In this document: positions 18,256-27,612 of the stretch, in pieces
Position numbering within the stretch: the first letter of the stretch is position 1
Layout of the letters: the number at the start of each line of letters is the position of its first letter
Assembly: GCA_031551275.1 (NCBI GenBank)
Contig: JAVBNX010000007.1
Location: forward strand, 124,001 to 188,000
Length of the DNA stretch: 64,000 nt
Source: JAVBMJ01 sp031551275
GTDB taxonomy: Bacteria > Bacteroidota > Bacteroidia > Bacteroidales > Rikenellaceae
Direction of reading: 5' to 3'
Notes under the pieces: model-generated
Database searches by the model: none
Seen by the model: the letters and a program-made list of their open reading frames with translations, nothing else
What the model was told of the DNA's origin: nothing
Made by a program: the position numbers and the translations under genes

Positions 18256-20679
18256 TTAGGGCAGGGACTTTTGCGGGACATTCCTCAGCTCGGGGGAAGA
18301 GGCTCCCATGACCCAGGTGGTGGTAAAGTTCCAGCCGGAGAAATTGCCCTCGACCGTGAAATCGGTAAGGAATCCCGAGGGAGGAGAGGTAAACGTAGCG
18401 TTGTAGGAGAATTGGTCGGCATCGCCCTCCTTGCCGTAGCTGGAATAGACTTGCTTGGAGGTAAAACCGGCCGGAACGCCCGAGGCTGAACCTGCGATCA
18501 AGCAAGAGGTGGTAAAGGGTCCGGTCGTGGTGGCACGCGTTATCGCCCCCAGGCTGTAGCAATTCGTGCAAACCGCATAACCGTCCGGGATCGCCGGGGT
18601 ATAATAATTCATAGCGTTCCCGATGATGCCCCCGGCCGATATCTGGACGGCACCCGTAGCCACGGTACTGGCCGAAGCGATGGCGGCCTTGTTGTAGCAG
18701 TTGGTCACGTTGCAGATGTTGGTCGACCCGGCGGCCGCCGATACGGTTTGCGAGAAACCGATGATGCCCCCCATGCTGCCCCATGCGGCTATGTTTGCCA
18801 AATTGCAGCATTGGTCGATCAGGTTCCCCGCGTAGTTCCCTACGATCCCCCCGATGCGCGTGTTGGTGGTGTTGGAACCCGAAAGGCATGTGATGGCCCC
18901 TGCGTTGACAGACCGCGTGATCGGCCCGAAGGAGGCCCCGGCAATACCGCCGACACCGCACTGGATCGTGGTGCAGTTGATAAGCCCTTCGTTGATGCAG
19001 AAGTCGATCACGGCGTCGACCAGGCTCACAACGGGGGGACGGGCGGGGGTGTTGCCCGATGTGATAATGGATGTGTTGTCCGGCACACCGTTGGAGTTGG
19101 TGGCCGTACCCGCCATGCCGACCACACCGCCGATGCTGGCGGAAGTGGCAATGCTTACGTTGATGTTGACCTTGTTGCGGCAACCTGTCACATCGCAGAA
19201 ATTCTGGGCTTTGCCCACGATACCGCCGACGAATTTGGTGTCGTACCGGGTAATGCTGCCGGTTACCGTGAGGTTTTTGACAACGGCCCTTTCGGTCGCC
19301 GATTTGCCCTTGATCGCTCCGAACAGGCCGATGCCGTAGCTGGCGGCAGCCCCCGAGGCGTTGGACTGGCTCAGGTTGGAGATCGTCTTGTAGTTGCCGT
19401 CGAAGACCCCCGTGAAGGGCTTGTCGTTGGCGCCGGAGGAGTTCTGGCCGATCGGCACCAGGTTGGCTGCCCCGAGATAGAAGCCCGTGGTGTAGGCGAC
19501 CGGGGTCTCCACCGCCAGGGCGATGTCGACGTCGGCGTTCATTTTGTAGCACTTGTCCAGGAAGTTGCGCACCCGGTTGAGCTGGCCGTAGTTGTTGATG
19601 ATAAAGGGGTTGGCAGCCGTGCCGTCGCCCGAGGCAAAGTGGGGGTTGGCCTGCAATTCGCCCATGCCCCGGATGCCTCCCGCGTCGTAGAGGTTTACCT
19701 TGACGATCACGTCGGTCGGGATGTTGGCGTAGTCGGATTTGCCGACCGTCCACAGGGTCAGGTCGATCGAGTCGGGGCACTCGGCAGGGGTTTCATAGGT
19801 CGTCTTGGTAACCTGCGTGCCGGAAACGGTGGTAACGATCACGTCGATCGAGGTAAAGTCGGCCCAGGTGCCGGTGTTGGACCAGCGGACCACGTTGTCG
19901 AGCGAACCGGGGTTCTGGTAGCGGCTCGGCTCGGCGAAGTTGGTGGTCAGGGTCATCTGGATCGTCGGGTAGAGCTGCGAAACGTACAAGGTGTCGGAGA
20001 CCAGGTACTCGTCGTTGTAGAGGATGATCTTCGCCTCGCGCTTGTAGTTGCTCGTGTTCTCGAGCACGTTGTAGTTCAGGTCGAAATCGCCGACGATGCC
20101 GCTGGACGTGAGCACGGTAATCCAGTCGGTCTGGGTTCCGGTGTACTCTACCTTGATCGTCGCGGGGACGTTGCAGGTGGCGGGGACACGGGCGTCGGTA
20201 ACGGCCTCGGCGAGGTAATCTTTCTTCTCCTCGGAGAGCAGGATCTGGATCGGCTCGTCCTTTTGGTTGACGGTCAGTGATTTGACTACTCCCGAGTTGA
20301 GCGAGCGGATGCGGATCGTGGCCGAGCGCGTGGTAATGTCCCGGTTACGCTGGACGATCAAAGTGAACCAGGTGGTCCCCTCGCCGCCCATCAGGCGCTC
20401 GCCGCCCGTGTCGTCGGTGTAGAAGCCGAACCAGGGGGTCTCCTGGTCGGTGTTGCCCTCGATGACCTCCCAGGGTTCGCTGGCCAGCACGATCGAGTTG
20501 GTCACGATGTACGCGTCGTTGACCACGTTCAGGGTCGAAGCGTAGGGGGTGGCGGGGTCGACGCCGATCATCAGCGTGACCTCTTTTTTGCAGACTGTGC
20601 TCTCGTAGTCCGTGTCGCAGGAAAACGTACCCGCAAGAAGGGCCAGAGCCGGGATTGTATAGAAAAGTATCTTTTTCAT
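18256..20679 (-). CDS. Surface lipoprotein with BACON-like domains and GLUG repeats
   Basis: 807 residues with a lipobox (TFSC). The N-terminal third has BACON-like beta-sandwich segments (ITTRSATIRIRS..., SLTVNQKDEP). From about residue 350 it has GLUG-type repeats (PFTGVFDGNYKTISNL, VGGIVGKAQN, IGGVVGMAG, VGGIAGASFG, IGGIVGNYAG, MGGIIGFSQ), a beta-helix-like array found in adhesins and glycan-binding proteins. Following SusD, it is probably the surface glycan-binding protein of the locus. Direct enzyme function is unlikely. Confidence 0.75.
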   Translation of the reverse strand: MKKILFYTIPALALLAGTFSCDTDYESTVCKKEVTLMIGVDPATPYASTLNVVNDAYIVTNSIVLASEPWEVIEGNTDQETPWFGFYTDDTGGERLMGGEGTTWFTLIVQRNRDITTRSATIRIRSLNSGVVKSLTVNQKDEPIQILLSEEKKDYLAEAVTDARVPATCNVPATIKVEYTGTQTDWITVLTSSGIVGDFDLNYNVLENTSNYKREAKIILYNDEYLVSDTLYVSQLYPTIQMTLTTNFAEPSRYQNPGSLDNVVRWSNTGTWADFTSIDVIVTTVSGTQVTKTTYETPAECPDSIDLTLWTVGKSDYANIPTDVIVKVNLYDAGGIRGMGELQANPHFASGDGTAANPFIINNYGQLNRVRNFLDKCYKMNADVDIALAVETPVAYTTGFYLGAANLVPIGQNSSGANDKPFTGVFDGNYKTISNLSQSNASGAAASYGIGLFGAIKGKSATERAVVKNLTVTGSITRYDTKFVGGIVGKAQNFCDVTGCRNKVNINVSIATSASIGGVVGMAGTATNSNGVPDNTSIITSGNTPARPPVVSLVDAVIDFCINEGLINCTTIQCGVGGIAGASFGPITRSVNAGAITCLSGSNTTNTRIGGIVGNYAGNLIDQCCNLANIAAWGSMGGIIGFSQTVSAAAGSTNICNVTNCYNKAAIASASTVATGAVQISAGGIIGNAMNYYTPAIPDGYAVCTNCYSLGAITRATTTGPFTTSCLIAGSASGVPAGFTSKQVYSSYGKEGDADQFSYNATFTSPPSGFLTDFTVEGNFSGWNFTTTWVMGASSPELRNVPQKSLP

Positions 20680-20694
20680 CTCCTTGATCTTTTT

Positions 20695-22677
20695 TTATTG
20701 CCAACCCCAGTTCTGGTCGTTGGCCACCAACGGGTTGTAGAGCGTTTCGGTGGAGGGAATGGGCAGCAGGTCGAACTTTTTGGCCAAAGCCGGGTCGCCC
20801 AGGATAAAGGCGTAGCTGCCGTCTGCCTGCCTGGAGAGCATCAGAAAATCGGGGGTGTAGCGGTAGGACTCCCAGGTAATAACCCCCAGGCTGCCGGTCG
20901 GCTGCGTGCCCGATAGCTCGCTGCCCATCAGCGATTTGTCCAGCGAAGGATAGTACTCGCCGTAAAGGTAATCGTTCATCGTGCGGCGGGCGCCGTTCTT
21001 GTCCTTGGCGCGCATGCGGATCAAATCGAGGTAACGCCTCAACTCGCCGCACAACTCCATATCCCTTTCGCGCAGGATGATCCTGCGGCGGGCGTAGGTC
21101 CAGTCGGTCTCGCCCACGCCTCCCACGGCGATCCCTGCGGGAGGAATAGCGGACATATAATTCTCAAGGATTGCGGAGGTCAGGTCAACAGGCAGGGTGC
21201 CGCCCGAAACCATCGCCCGGGCCCGGGCCCTGAGCACGTTGATCGGGGCAAAGATGTCGGCCGTGGTATAGCTCTCGCCAAGGGCTTCCAATTCGTTCAT
21301 CGCCTCGGCCTGGATCAGGTACATCTCGGCCAGGCGCAGCAAGGGGTAGTCGGCACTGCGTTGCAGCACGTTGTCGCTCGCACCCGGGTCCCGGTACATA
21401 CCCATATAGGGAAAACCGTTGTTTATCCCCCCTGCCGGGGCGTTGATAAAGACGTTCTGGGTCTTCAGCAACACCGAATTGTAGGCCTGGCCGCCCCGGT
21501 CGGGGTAGGTAACGGTCGTCTGGCCTAACCTGCCTTTCTCGTTGTTGGTCACGTAGCGGGTCAAAAAATTGGCCGTGAACCTCGGGTCGCAATGCGTGGC
21601 CGTGGCGGGATTCCCTTCCTTGTTGTACATATCGGCCGCTTGGGCGAACTGGTCCACATACCAGGGCATTACCTTGGTCTGGGCAATGCCGATCTGGCTC
21701 AGCGCGGGCTGCACGTCGGCCGACATGAAGATCCCCTGGTACATGAAGCCCCGGTTGGTGGCGTCCCCGATCAGGGTCGCCTTGTAAAGGGCTTCCGAAG
21801 CGGCGTTGGCACGCCGCATATAATCGTAGTTGTCGGCAAAGTTGACCGCAAGGGAAGACTCCCCGCTCTCGATCACGGAGGTCGCCAAAACCAACGCCTG
21901 ATCGAAGAAAGGCTTGGCGGCAGCATCGTTGTTCTGCAGGGCCAGGTAGTTGGCGTAGGTCAGGCTGGCCAGTGCTTTGGCCCCGGTTGCGGCCCGGTCG
22001 CTTACCCAGAAATTCATCCATGTGCGCGGAATCCCCACGCCATCCCTCGTGTTGGCGAACGCAATCAGCCCCTCCCGGTCGGGCAGCGCGTCGATCGCCG
22101 AGTCGAGGTCCCGGAAGATCAGCTTGTAGACCGAGTCCACGCTTTGGCGCGCGACACGGAACTCGCTGTCCACGGTTACCGTCTCGTCGTGGATGGGCAG
22201 GCGGCCCCAAAGGCGCACCAGTTCCAGATAGGACCACGCGCGCATGAAGTAGCACTGGCCCCGGAAGGTTTGGTAGAGGTCTGCATTTTCCTGCGCTAAA
22301 CGGTCTTCGGACTCGATCCTGTCGATGTCTGCCAATAAATTACCGGCATCCTGGATGGTCCAGTGGTTGAACCTCCAGACGCCCGTAAGCGAATTGTTCG
22401 CATTGCTTAAGTTGTACTTGGGAGCTATGGCGGCCATCTGGGCGCGCGTACCCACGAACATATCGCTCATCCCGATCATGATCGAGGGCCAATCCTGGCT
22501 CAGTTTCTCGTGCTTCGTGTAGTAGAGTCCCCTGACGGCGGTGTAGAGGTCTTCGGTTACTTTGATCGCCGTTTCGGGGGTGGCGGTGCTCGGGTAACCG
22601 ATATCGTCGAGGCTGCACCCGGGAATGGAAATGCCTGCCAGGGCGGTAAATGCTGCTATATAAAGAATCTTTTTCAT
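20695..22677 (-). CDS. susD-like: SusD/RagB family glycan-binding lipoprotein
   Basis: Surface lipoprotein that caps the SusC transporter and delivers oligosaccharide to it. It has 660 residues, longer than the usual 500-600. The lipobox is ISIPGC, with early SLDDIGYPS. It has the TPR-type blocks of the family (GQCYFMRAWSYLELVRLWGRLPI and LRLAEMYLIQAEAMNEL) and the C-terminal RYTPDFLM segment. The start at 22677 was chosen for the lipoprotein signal; the longer frame overlaps susC. Confidence 0.93.
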   Translation of the reverse strand: MKKILYIAAFTALAGISIPGCSLDDIGYPSTATPETAIKVTEDLYTAVRGLYYTKHEKLSQDWPSIMIGMSDMFVGTRAQMAAIAPKYNLSNANNSLTGVWRFNHWTIQDAGNLLADIDRIESEDRLAQENADLYQTFRGQCYFMRAWSYLELVRLWGRLPIHDETVTVDSEFRVARQSVDSVYKLIFRDLDSAIDALPDREGLIAFANTRDGVGIPRTWMNFWVSDRAATGAKALASLTYANYLALQNNDAAAKPFFDQALVLATSVIESGESSLAVNFADNYDYMRRANAASEALYKATLIGDATNRGFMYQGIFMSADVQPALSQIGIAQTKVMPWYVDQFAQAADMYNKEGNPATATHCDPRFTANFLTRYVTNNEKGRLGQTTVTYPDRGGQAYNSVLLKTQNVFINAPAGGINNGFPYMGMYRDPGASDNVLQRSADYPLLRLAEMYLIQAEAMNELEALGESYTTADIFAPINVLRARARAMVSGGTLPVDLTSAILENYMSAIPPAGIAVGGVGETDWTYARRRIILRERDMELCGELRRYLDLIRMRAKDKNGARRTMNDYLYGEYYPSLDKSLMGSELSGTQPTGSLGVITWESYRYTPDFLMLSRQADGSYAFILGDPALAKKFDLLPIPSTETLYNPLVANDQNWGWQ

Positions 22678-22688
22678 CTTACTGCACA

Positions 22689-25600
22689 TTAGAATGTTAC
22701 ATTCACACCTACGGAGACCAGCCTGACAACGGGCGGGGTGCCGCAATCGATGCCCTGGTCAATAGCGCTGTGGCCCACCGAGTTGACCTCGGGGTCGTAG
22801 CCGCTGTAATTGGTCAGGGTCAGCATGTTGTTCGCCGCCACGAAGACCCTGACGGACTGGATGTACTTTTTCATGTTTACCGTGTAGGAGAGGGTAACAT
22901 TCCTCAACCTGACAAAGGTAGCATCCTCGACTAAAAAGTCGCTCATCATCCCGTCGCAGAAGGTCGTGCCGATACGCGCGCGCGGATAGTAATCGGAGGT
23001 GCCTTCGCCCCTCCAGCGGTTGTAGTAGGCCCGCTGCGAGGCGTTGTAGGTGTGCCCTCCGTTGCCGCGGGTGGTAACCACTACCAGGCCGTCGGTATAG
23101 GCGCGGTTGTAGTTGTAAACATCCTGCCCGAAAACACCGTCGATCAGGATCGAAAGGGAGAAATTCTTGTAGGTAAAATCGTTGGTAATCCCCGCCACGA
23201 GCTTGGGATAGGGATTTCCGATGATGGTCATGTCGGCCTCGGAGATGTCGTTGACCGAACCCGGGGTGTCGACCAGGTTCTTGTAGCGGGGATCGCCCGG
23301 CGCGGGGGTCAGCTTCCCGACGGTGGGCCCGGCGTTGACCTGATCCATATTCTGGTAGATCCCGTCGAATTTATACCCCCAGAACGACCCGATCGGGTAG
23401 CCCACCTTGGCGATCGAGAGCTGGATGGTGGAAGAGGAGCCGGGGTAGCTGCGTCCCATGATGTTGGGTGTTCCGAGGGCCATTACCTTGTTCCGGTTGT
23501 GGGAGGCGTTGGCCGAGATGGTCCACGAGAACTCCTTGCGGCGGACCGCGTCGTAATTCAACGTCAATTCAACGCCCTTGTTGTCGACCGTACCGTTGTT
23601 GGTGTGGTATGTGACGTAACCCGTTGAAGTGGGGATGTAGTCCTGGTAAAGCAGGTGCTCGGTGCGGCGGTCGTAGTAGTCGAAGTCGACACGTAGCTTC
23701 TTGGCGAAAAGGACGGCGTCGAAGCCCACGTCGAACTGGCGCGTCCGCTCCCACCGCAGGTAAGGATTGGCGAATTTGCTGTAAACCCACGAGGGCAGCC
23801 AGGCACTTGTTCCCTGTGAAACGGAGGGTGCGGTCATGGTTTGCATATAGGCGGCGTTGGGCACCGTCTGGTTGCCGGTGTAGCCGTAACTGCTCCGCAG
23901 TTTGAGCGAGCTGATGATGTGGCGGGAGGCACGCATGAATTTCTCCTGATCCACGTTCCAGGCCAGGCCCAGCGAGGGGAAGAAGTCCCACCGGTTGTCG
24001 GGGGCCAGAAGGCTCGATCCGTCGGCGCGGCCGGTAAGCATGGCCACATAGCGGTTCTTATAGGTGTAATTTACCCGTGCGATATACGATTTGAGGGCCT
24101 TCTCGGTCGTGGACGAAGTGTTGGGCAACTGATCGGAGGCAAAGCCCAGGTTGTTGCCCCGGAAATAGTCGTTGGGGAAATTGGTCGACATGGCCGAGGA
24201 ATTGCTGTTGTTCCAGTAGGCCCATTCGTAGGCCAGCACGGCGTTGAGGCGGTGGTCCTGTTTAAAGGTCCTGTTGATGTTGGCGGTTACGACCGAACGG
24301 TAATTGTAGCTCTCGCCCGGGCTGTGGGACGCCCGGTTGCCCTGGGAATACCCCAATGAACTGAGTTCCGACCAGTATACGTCGCGGGTAGTGGCGTTGT
24401 AGCCGCCCGAGAGTTGGTAGGTCAGCGTCAGCCACGGGGTCCATTTGTAGTCGAACTTGAGGTTCAGATCGCCGTGGGTCTGAACGGTTACGTCGTCGGT
24501 CCCGTTGATGTTGGAGACCGGGTTGCCCATGGTTACCGACGAGCCGTCGATCTCCCCTTCGTCGGTGTAGGGAGAGCCGTAGGGACGCGATGCTAAAGCG
24601 TTGAGCACCGTGCTGGTGTTCTGCTGGGCCGATGCGCCGCCGGGCATGCGGCTGTTGGAGGCACGGAAGGCGTTGGCTGAGAACTGCATAGTCAGCCTGT
24701 CCGCCAGTTTGCGCGTGTTGTTGAACCGGATGTTCATCCGCCGGTAGTAGGTCTTGAGGATCGAACCCTGCATATCGGTAACCCCGGCGTTGAGCGAGTA
24801 GCGGTCCTCGTTGCGGCCGCCCGAGATGCTCAACTGGTAGTCCTGGTTGTAACTCATGCGGTAGATCTCGTCCTGCCAATCGGTGTTGACGTGGCCGTAG
24901 AGGACCCGGTTCTCCGCCACCTTGGTGGGCGTCGGACCGCCCGTCGAGTTGTAATAGGCCTCGTCCAGCCAGTCGAAAAATTCGGAAGTGCTCAAAACGG
25001 GGATCTCCTTGGGCTTGAGGCCTATGTCCATACGCGCGGAGAAGGAGATCTTGGGCTTGCCGGCCTGGCCCTGGCGGGTGGTAATCAGCATTACGCCGTT
25101 CGCACCCCGCGAACCGTAGATCGCCGTGGAGGAGGCGTCCTTCAGGAATTGCATCGAGACGATGTCTTTCTGGTTGATCGTCGAAAGGACGTCCGTGGGG
25201 GGCTGGTCGAGGTAGTTATTGAAACTCGATGAATTGCCCGGGTTGATGTATTCGTTCTCCATGGGCACCCCGTCGATCACGATCAACGGCTGGTTGCTGC
25301 CGCTGATCGAGCTCGAGCCCCGCAAAAGCATGGTCGAGGCCGATCCGGGCGCACCCGAGTTGGAGGTTACCTGCAAACCCGCGATGCGGCCCTGCAAGGC
25401 GCCCGCCAGCGAAACGCCGCCGGTCTCGCCCACGTCGTCCATATTGAGCACGGAGACCGAGCCCGTCATGTCCGCCTTGGTCAGGTTGCCGTAGCCGGTA
25501 AAGACGATCGTCTCCATTTCATTGACCGTCGGTTCGAGCTCCACTTTCAATGTGGTCTGGCCGCTTACCGGGACCTCCCGGGGTTTGAAGCCCACGTAGG

Positions 25601-25844
25601 AGATTACCAGGGTCCCGTCGGATGGGGCCTGGAGGCGGAAGTTGCCCTTCGTGTCGGTCGTAACGCCGATGTTGGCGCCCTTGACCACCACGCTGGCGCC
25701 GATCAGGGGTTGGCGTACGTCGTCGGTTACCGTGCCGCTGACGGTAATCCGGTTTGCCGTTCCCTGCGCGCTCACGCCCAGGCCCATAACGAGCAGGAGG
25801 GCGGATGCGAGGGAAAGCCGTTTGAAAATCGTCGAAATTGCCAT
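22689..25844 (-). CDS. susC-like: SusC/RagA family TonB-dependent outer-membrane transporter
   Basis: 1051 residues. The order is signal peptide (to about residue 26), carboxypeptidase-regulatory-like domain (VSGTVTDDVRQPLIGASVVVKG...), plug (FTGYGNLTKADMTGSVSVL to RGANGVMLITT), then the beta-barrel ending in VGVNVTF. It imports oligosaccharides released at the surface using TonB energy. It is the first gene of a five-gene operon, with gaps of 11-18 bases to the next genes. Regulation by the hybrid two-component system at 32266-36288 is likely. Confidence 0.95.
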   Translation of the reverse strand: MAISTIFKRLSLASALLLVMGLGVSAQGTANRITVSGTVTDDVRQPLIGASVVVKGANIGVTTDTKGNFRLQAPSDGTLVISYVGFKPREVPVSGQTTLKVELEPTVNEMETIVFTGYGNLTKADMTGSVSVLNMDDVGETGGVSLAGALQGRIAGLQVTSNSGAPGSASTMLLRGSSSISGSNQPLIVIDGVPMENEYINPGNSSSFNNYLDQPPTDVLSTINQKDIVSMQFLKDASSTAIYGSRGANGVMLITTRQGQAGKPKISFSARMDIGLKPKEIPVLSTSEFFDWLDEAYYNSTGGPTPTKVAENRVLYGHVNTDWQDEIYRMSYNQDYQLSISGGRNEDRYSLNAGVTDMQGSILKTYYRRMNIRFNNTRKLADRLTMQFSANAFRASNSRMPGGASAQQNTSTVLNALASRPYGSPYTDEGEIDGSSVTMGNPVSNINGTDDVTVQTHGDLNLKFDYKWTPWLTLTYQLSGGYNATTRDVYWSELSSLGYSQGNRASHSPGESYNYRSVVTANINRTFKQDHRLNAVLAYEWAYWNNSNSSAMSTNFPNDYFRGNNLGFASDQLPNTSSTTEKALKSYIARVNYTYKNRYVAMLTGRADGSSLLAPDNRWDFFPSLGLAWNVDQEKFMRASRHIISSLKLRSSYGYTGNQTVPNAAYMQTMTAPSVSQGTSAWLPSWVYSKFANPYLRWERTRQFDVGFDAVLFAKKLRVDFDYYDRRTEHLLYQDYIPTSTGYVTYHTNNGTVDNKGVELTLNYDAVRRKEFSWTISANASHNRNKVMALGTPNIMGRSYPGSSSTIQLSIAKVGYPIGSFWGYKFDGIYQNMDQVNAGPTVGKLTPAPGDPRYKNLVDTPGSVNDISEADMTIIGNPYPKLVAGITNDFTYKNFSLSILIDGVFGQDVYNYNRAYTDGLVVVTTRGNGGHTYNASQRAYYNRWRGEGTSDYYPRARIGTTFCDGMMSDFLVEDATFVRLRNVTLSYTVNMKKYIQSVRVFVAANNMLTLTNYSGYDPEVNSVGHSAIDQGIDCGTPPVVRLVSVGVNVTF

Positions 25845-25871
25845 GCAGACAAATTTTAGTTATGCGTTGTA

Positions 25872-25879
25872 CGAAAGTA
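25872..25879 (-). promoter_or_regulatory. Imperfect -7 box upstream of susC
   Basis: The minus strand reads TACTTTCG, a one-base variant of TAnnTTTG, 28-35 bases before the susC start. A near-palindrome ggtaatttacc lies further upstream around 25911-25921 and could be an activator site. Confidence 0.35.
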
Positions 25880-25980
25880 GATATTCGCCTCCGATGCAGG
25901 GTAGGATAAATTGGTAATTTACCACCCAAATTTTGTTCGTACGTCAATCCTGCTGTGACGGGCTCCTTTTCGGGCGAACG

Positions 25981-26033
25981 ACATCCCGGCTGCCGGCAGG
26001 GGCGGCAGCAAAAACCGGGATGTTTTCATTGGG
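25981..26033. terminator. Long hairpin between the sulfatase and susC operons
   Basis: An outer stem acatcccgg / ccgggatgt and an inner stem gctgccg / cggcagc are separated by an A5 bulge. It lies directly after the sulfatase stop on the minus strand. This probably ends or attenuates the upstream operon, so susC would use its own promoter. A T run is weak on the minus strand. Confidence 0.5.
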
Positions 26034-26052
26034 GGTCGATGTGAACCGTCCG

Positions 26053-27612
26053 CTATTCGGTCCGGGTCCAGGGGGGCCTGACCACGGCGGCCAGTTTCTG
26101 ATCGAGCAGGGACTTCAACTCGGCGACCTTGGAGGCGTACTGCGCATCGCGGGCGAGGTTCTTCATCTCCCAGGGGTCGTTCTTCAGGTCGTACAACTCC
26201 CAGTTGGCTCTGTTTTTCCAGGTAATGAGCTTGAAGTCGCCTTTGCGGATCATCTTCATGTCGTCGTTGCCGTCCTGGCGCACGTTGCTCAGCACCTCCT
26301 CACGGGGTTGGGCGGGGGCCTGGCCTTTGAGTTCGGCGGCGAAGCTGCGGCCTACCAGGTAGTCGGGGCGCTTGTCGACGTTGCAAAGGTCCATCAAGGT
26401 CGGGAACAGGTCGGTCAGCGAGGTAAGCGAGCCCTCCTGCACGCCCCGGCGCTCGGGCTTCAGGCTCTCGGGCATGCGCACGACGAAGGGGACCTTCAGC
26501 ACCTCTTCCCAGCCCTGGTAGCTCTTGACCGTGAAGCCGTGGCAACCCTGGTGCTGGCCGTGGTCGGCCGTGAAGACGATGATCGTGTTCTCCCAGAGGC
26601 CGTTCTTCTGCATGTAGTCCAGCACGCGGCCCAGTTGGGCGTCCAGGTAGCTCACGTAGCCGTAGATGTGGGCGATGTGGGACTTGAACTGCTCAGGGGT
26701 CCAGTCCCGGCCGTGGTACTTGGCGTTTTTCATCACGCCCTGCTGGGTAAAGCCGGTAAAGTCCCAGCTCGGGGGCAGGTCGATCTCCTGGGGGTCGTAC
26801 ATCGTGTCCCAGGGCTTGGGCGGGGTGTAGGGCGAGTGGGGGCCGGGGAAGGAGAGGCCCATCAGGAAGGGCTTGCCTGAATTTTGGGTTTTGAGGTAGT
26901 TGATCGCCTCGTCGGCCAGGTAGCTCTCCATGAAGTATTGTTCGGGGACCAGCGAGTAGCCCGCGTTGATCGCGGGGTCGACCACCGGGGCGGTTTGGTG
27001 CATCCCCCTCACGGCCATGTTGGGGTTTTTGAGCTTGCCCCATTCGCCGACCTTTTGCAGGTACTCCTTGTAGCCCGCCACGCAGCTTACCCAGTGGTCG
27101 AAGCCGAGTTGGGGGTAGTCCTCGACGGGCGGGACGACTCCCGGGGGCATCGGCACGAACTTCGGCGCGCCCTCCACCCACTCAATCGACTCGCTCCTTT
27201 GGGGCTGCATGGGCTGCCCGCCGAGGTGCATCTTGCCGACCCATGCCGTGTTGTAGCCCGCGGCCTTGAAGACTGTGCCCCAGGTGGGGATGTCGGCCGG
27301 AAGGATGGCGTCGTTGGAGATCATCCCGTGCTCCTGCGGGTAGAGGCCCGTCAAAAGCGAGGCGCGCGAGGGGCACGAGGGGAAGGCCGCGCAGTACATA
27401 TTTCGGTAGAGGACGCCCTCCTGGGCCAGGCGGTCCAGGTTGGGGGTCTTGATGACCGGATTGCCCGTCGCCCCGAAGGCCGAGGCATGGTGCTCGTCGG
27501 TGATGACGAACAAAATGTTGGGTTGTTTGGCAGTCTTCTCTTTCGGGGCTGCCTTCATGGGCAGGGCGGCCGGAAGGGCCAGGGCTGCGAGGGCTAATTT
27601 CGTTGTTTTCAT
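26053..27612 (-). CDS. Ser-type S1 family sulfatase
   Basis: 519 residues with a signal peptide (MKTTKLALAALALPAALPMKAA). The formylglycine motif is SCPSR in FPSCPSRASLLTG, where the serine occupies the modified position. VITDEHH near the N-terminus and FTADHGQHQG supply metal ligands. Overall it looks like the arylsulfatase/choline-sulfatase branch. The start at 27612 overlaps the GH106-like stop (ATGA, 27609-27612), so it is translationally coupled. It is the last gene of the three-gene operon. Confidence 0.92.
   Translation of the reverse strand: MKTTKLALAALALPAALPMKAAPKEKTAKQPNILFVITDEHHASAFGATGNPVIKTPNLDRLAQEGVLYRNMYCAAFPSCPSRASLLTGLYPQEHGMISNDAILPADIPTWGTVFKAAGYNTAWVGKMHLGGQPMQPQRSESIEWVEGAPKFVPMPPGVVPPVEDYPQLGFDHWVSCVAGYKEYLQKVGEWGKLKNPNMAVRGMHQTAPVVDPAINAGYSLVPEQYFMESYLADEAINYLKTQNSGKPFLMGLSFPGPHSPYTPPKPWDTMYDPQEIDLPPSWDFTGFTQQGVMKNAKYHGRDWTPEQFKSHIAHIYGYVSYLDAQLGRVLDYMQKNGLWENTIIVFTADHGQHQGCHGFTVKSYQGWEEVLKVPFVVRMPESLKPERRGVQEGSLTSLTDLFPTLMDLCNVDKRPDYLVGRSFAAELKGQAPAQPREEVLSNVRQDGNDDMKMIRKGDFKLITWKNRANWELYDLKNDPWEMKNLARDAQYASKVAELKSLLDQKLAAVVRPPWTRTE

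Noticed and set aside
16973..19780. 935-codon minus-strand frame overlapping the GHL15-like and GLUG genes
   Set aside because: It is in another frame than both supported genes and is rich in Arg, Gly and Pro, as GC-rich shadows are.
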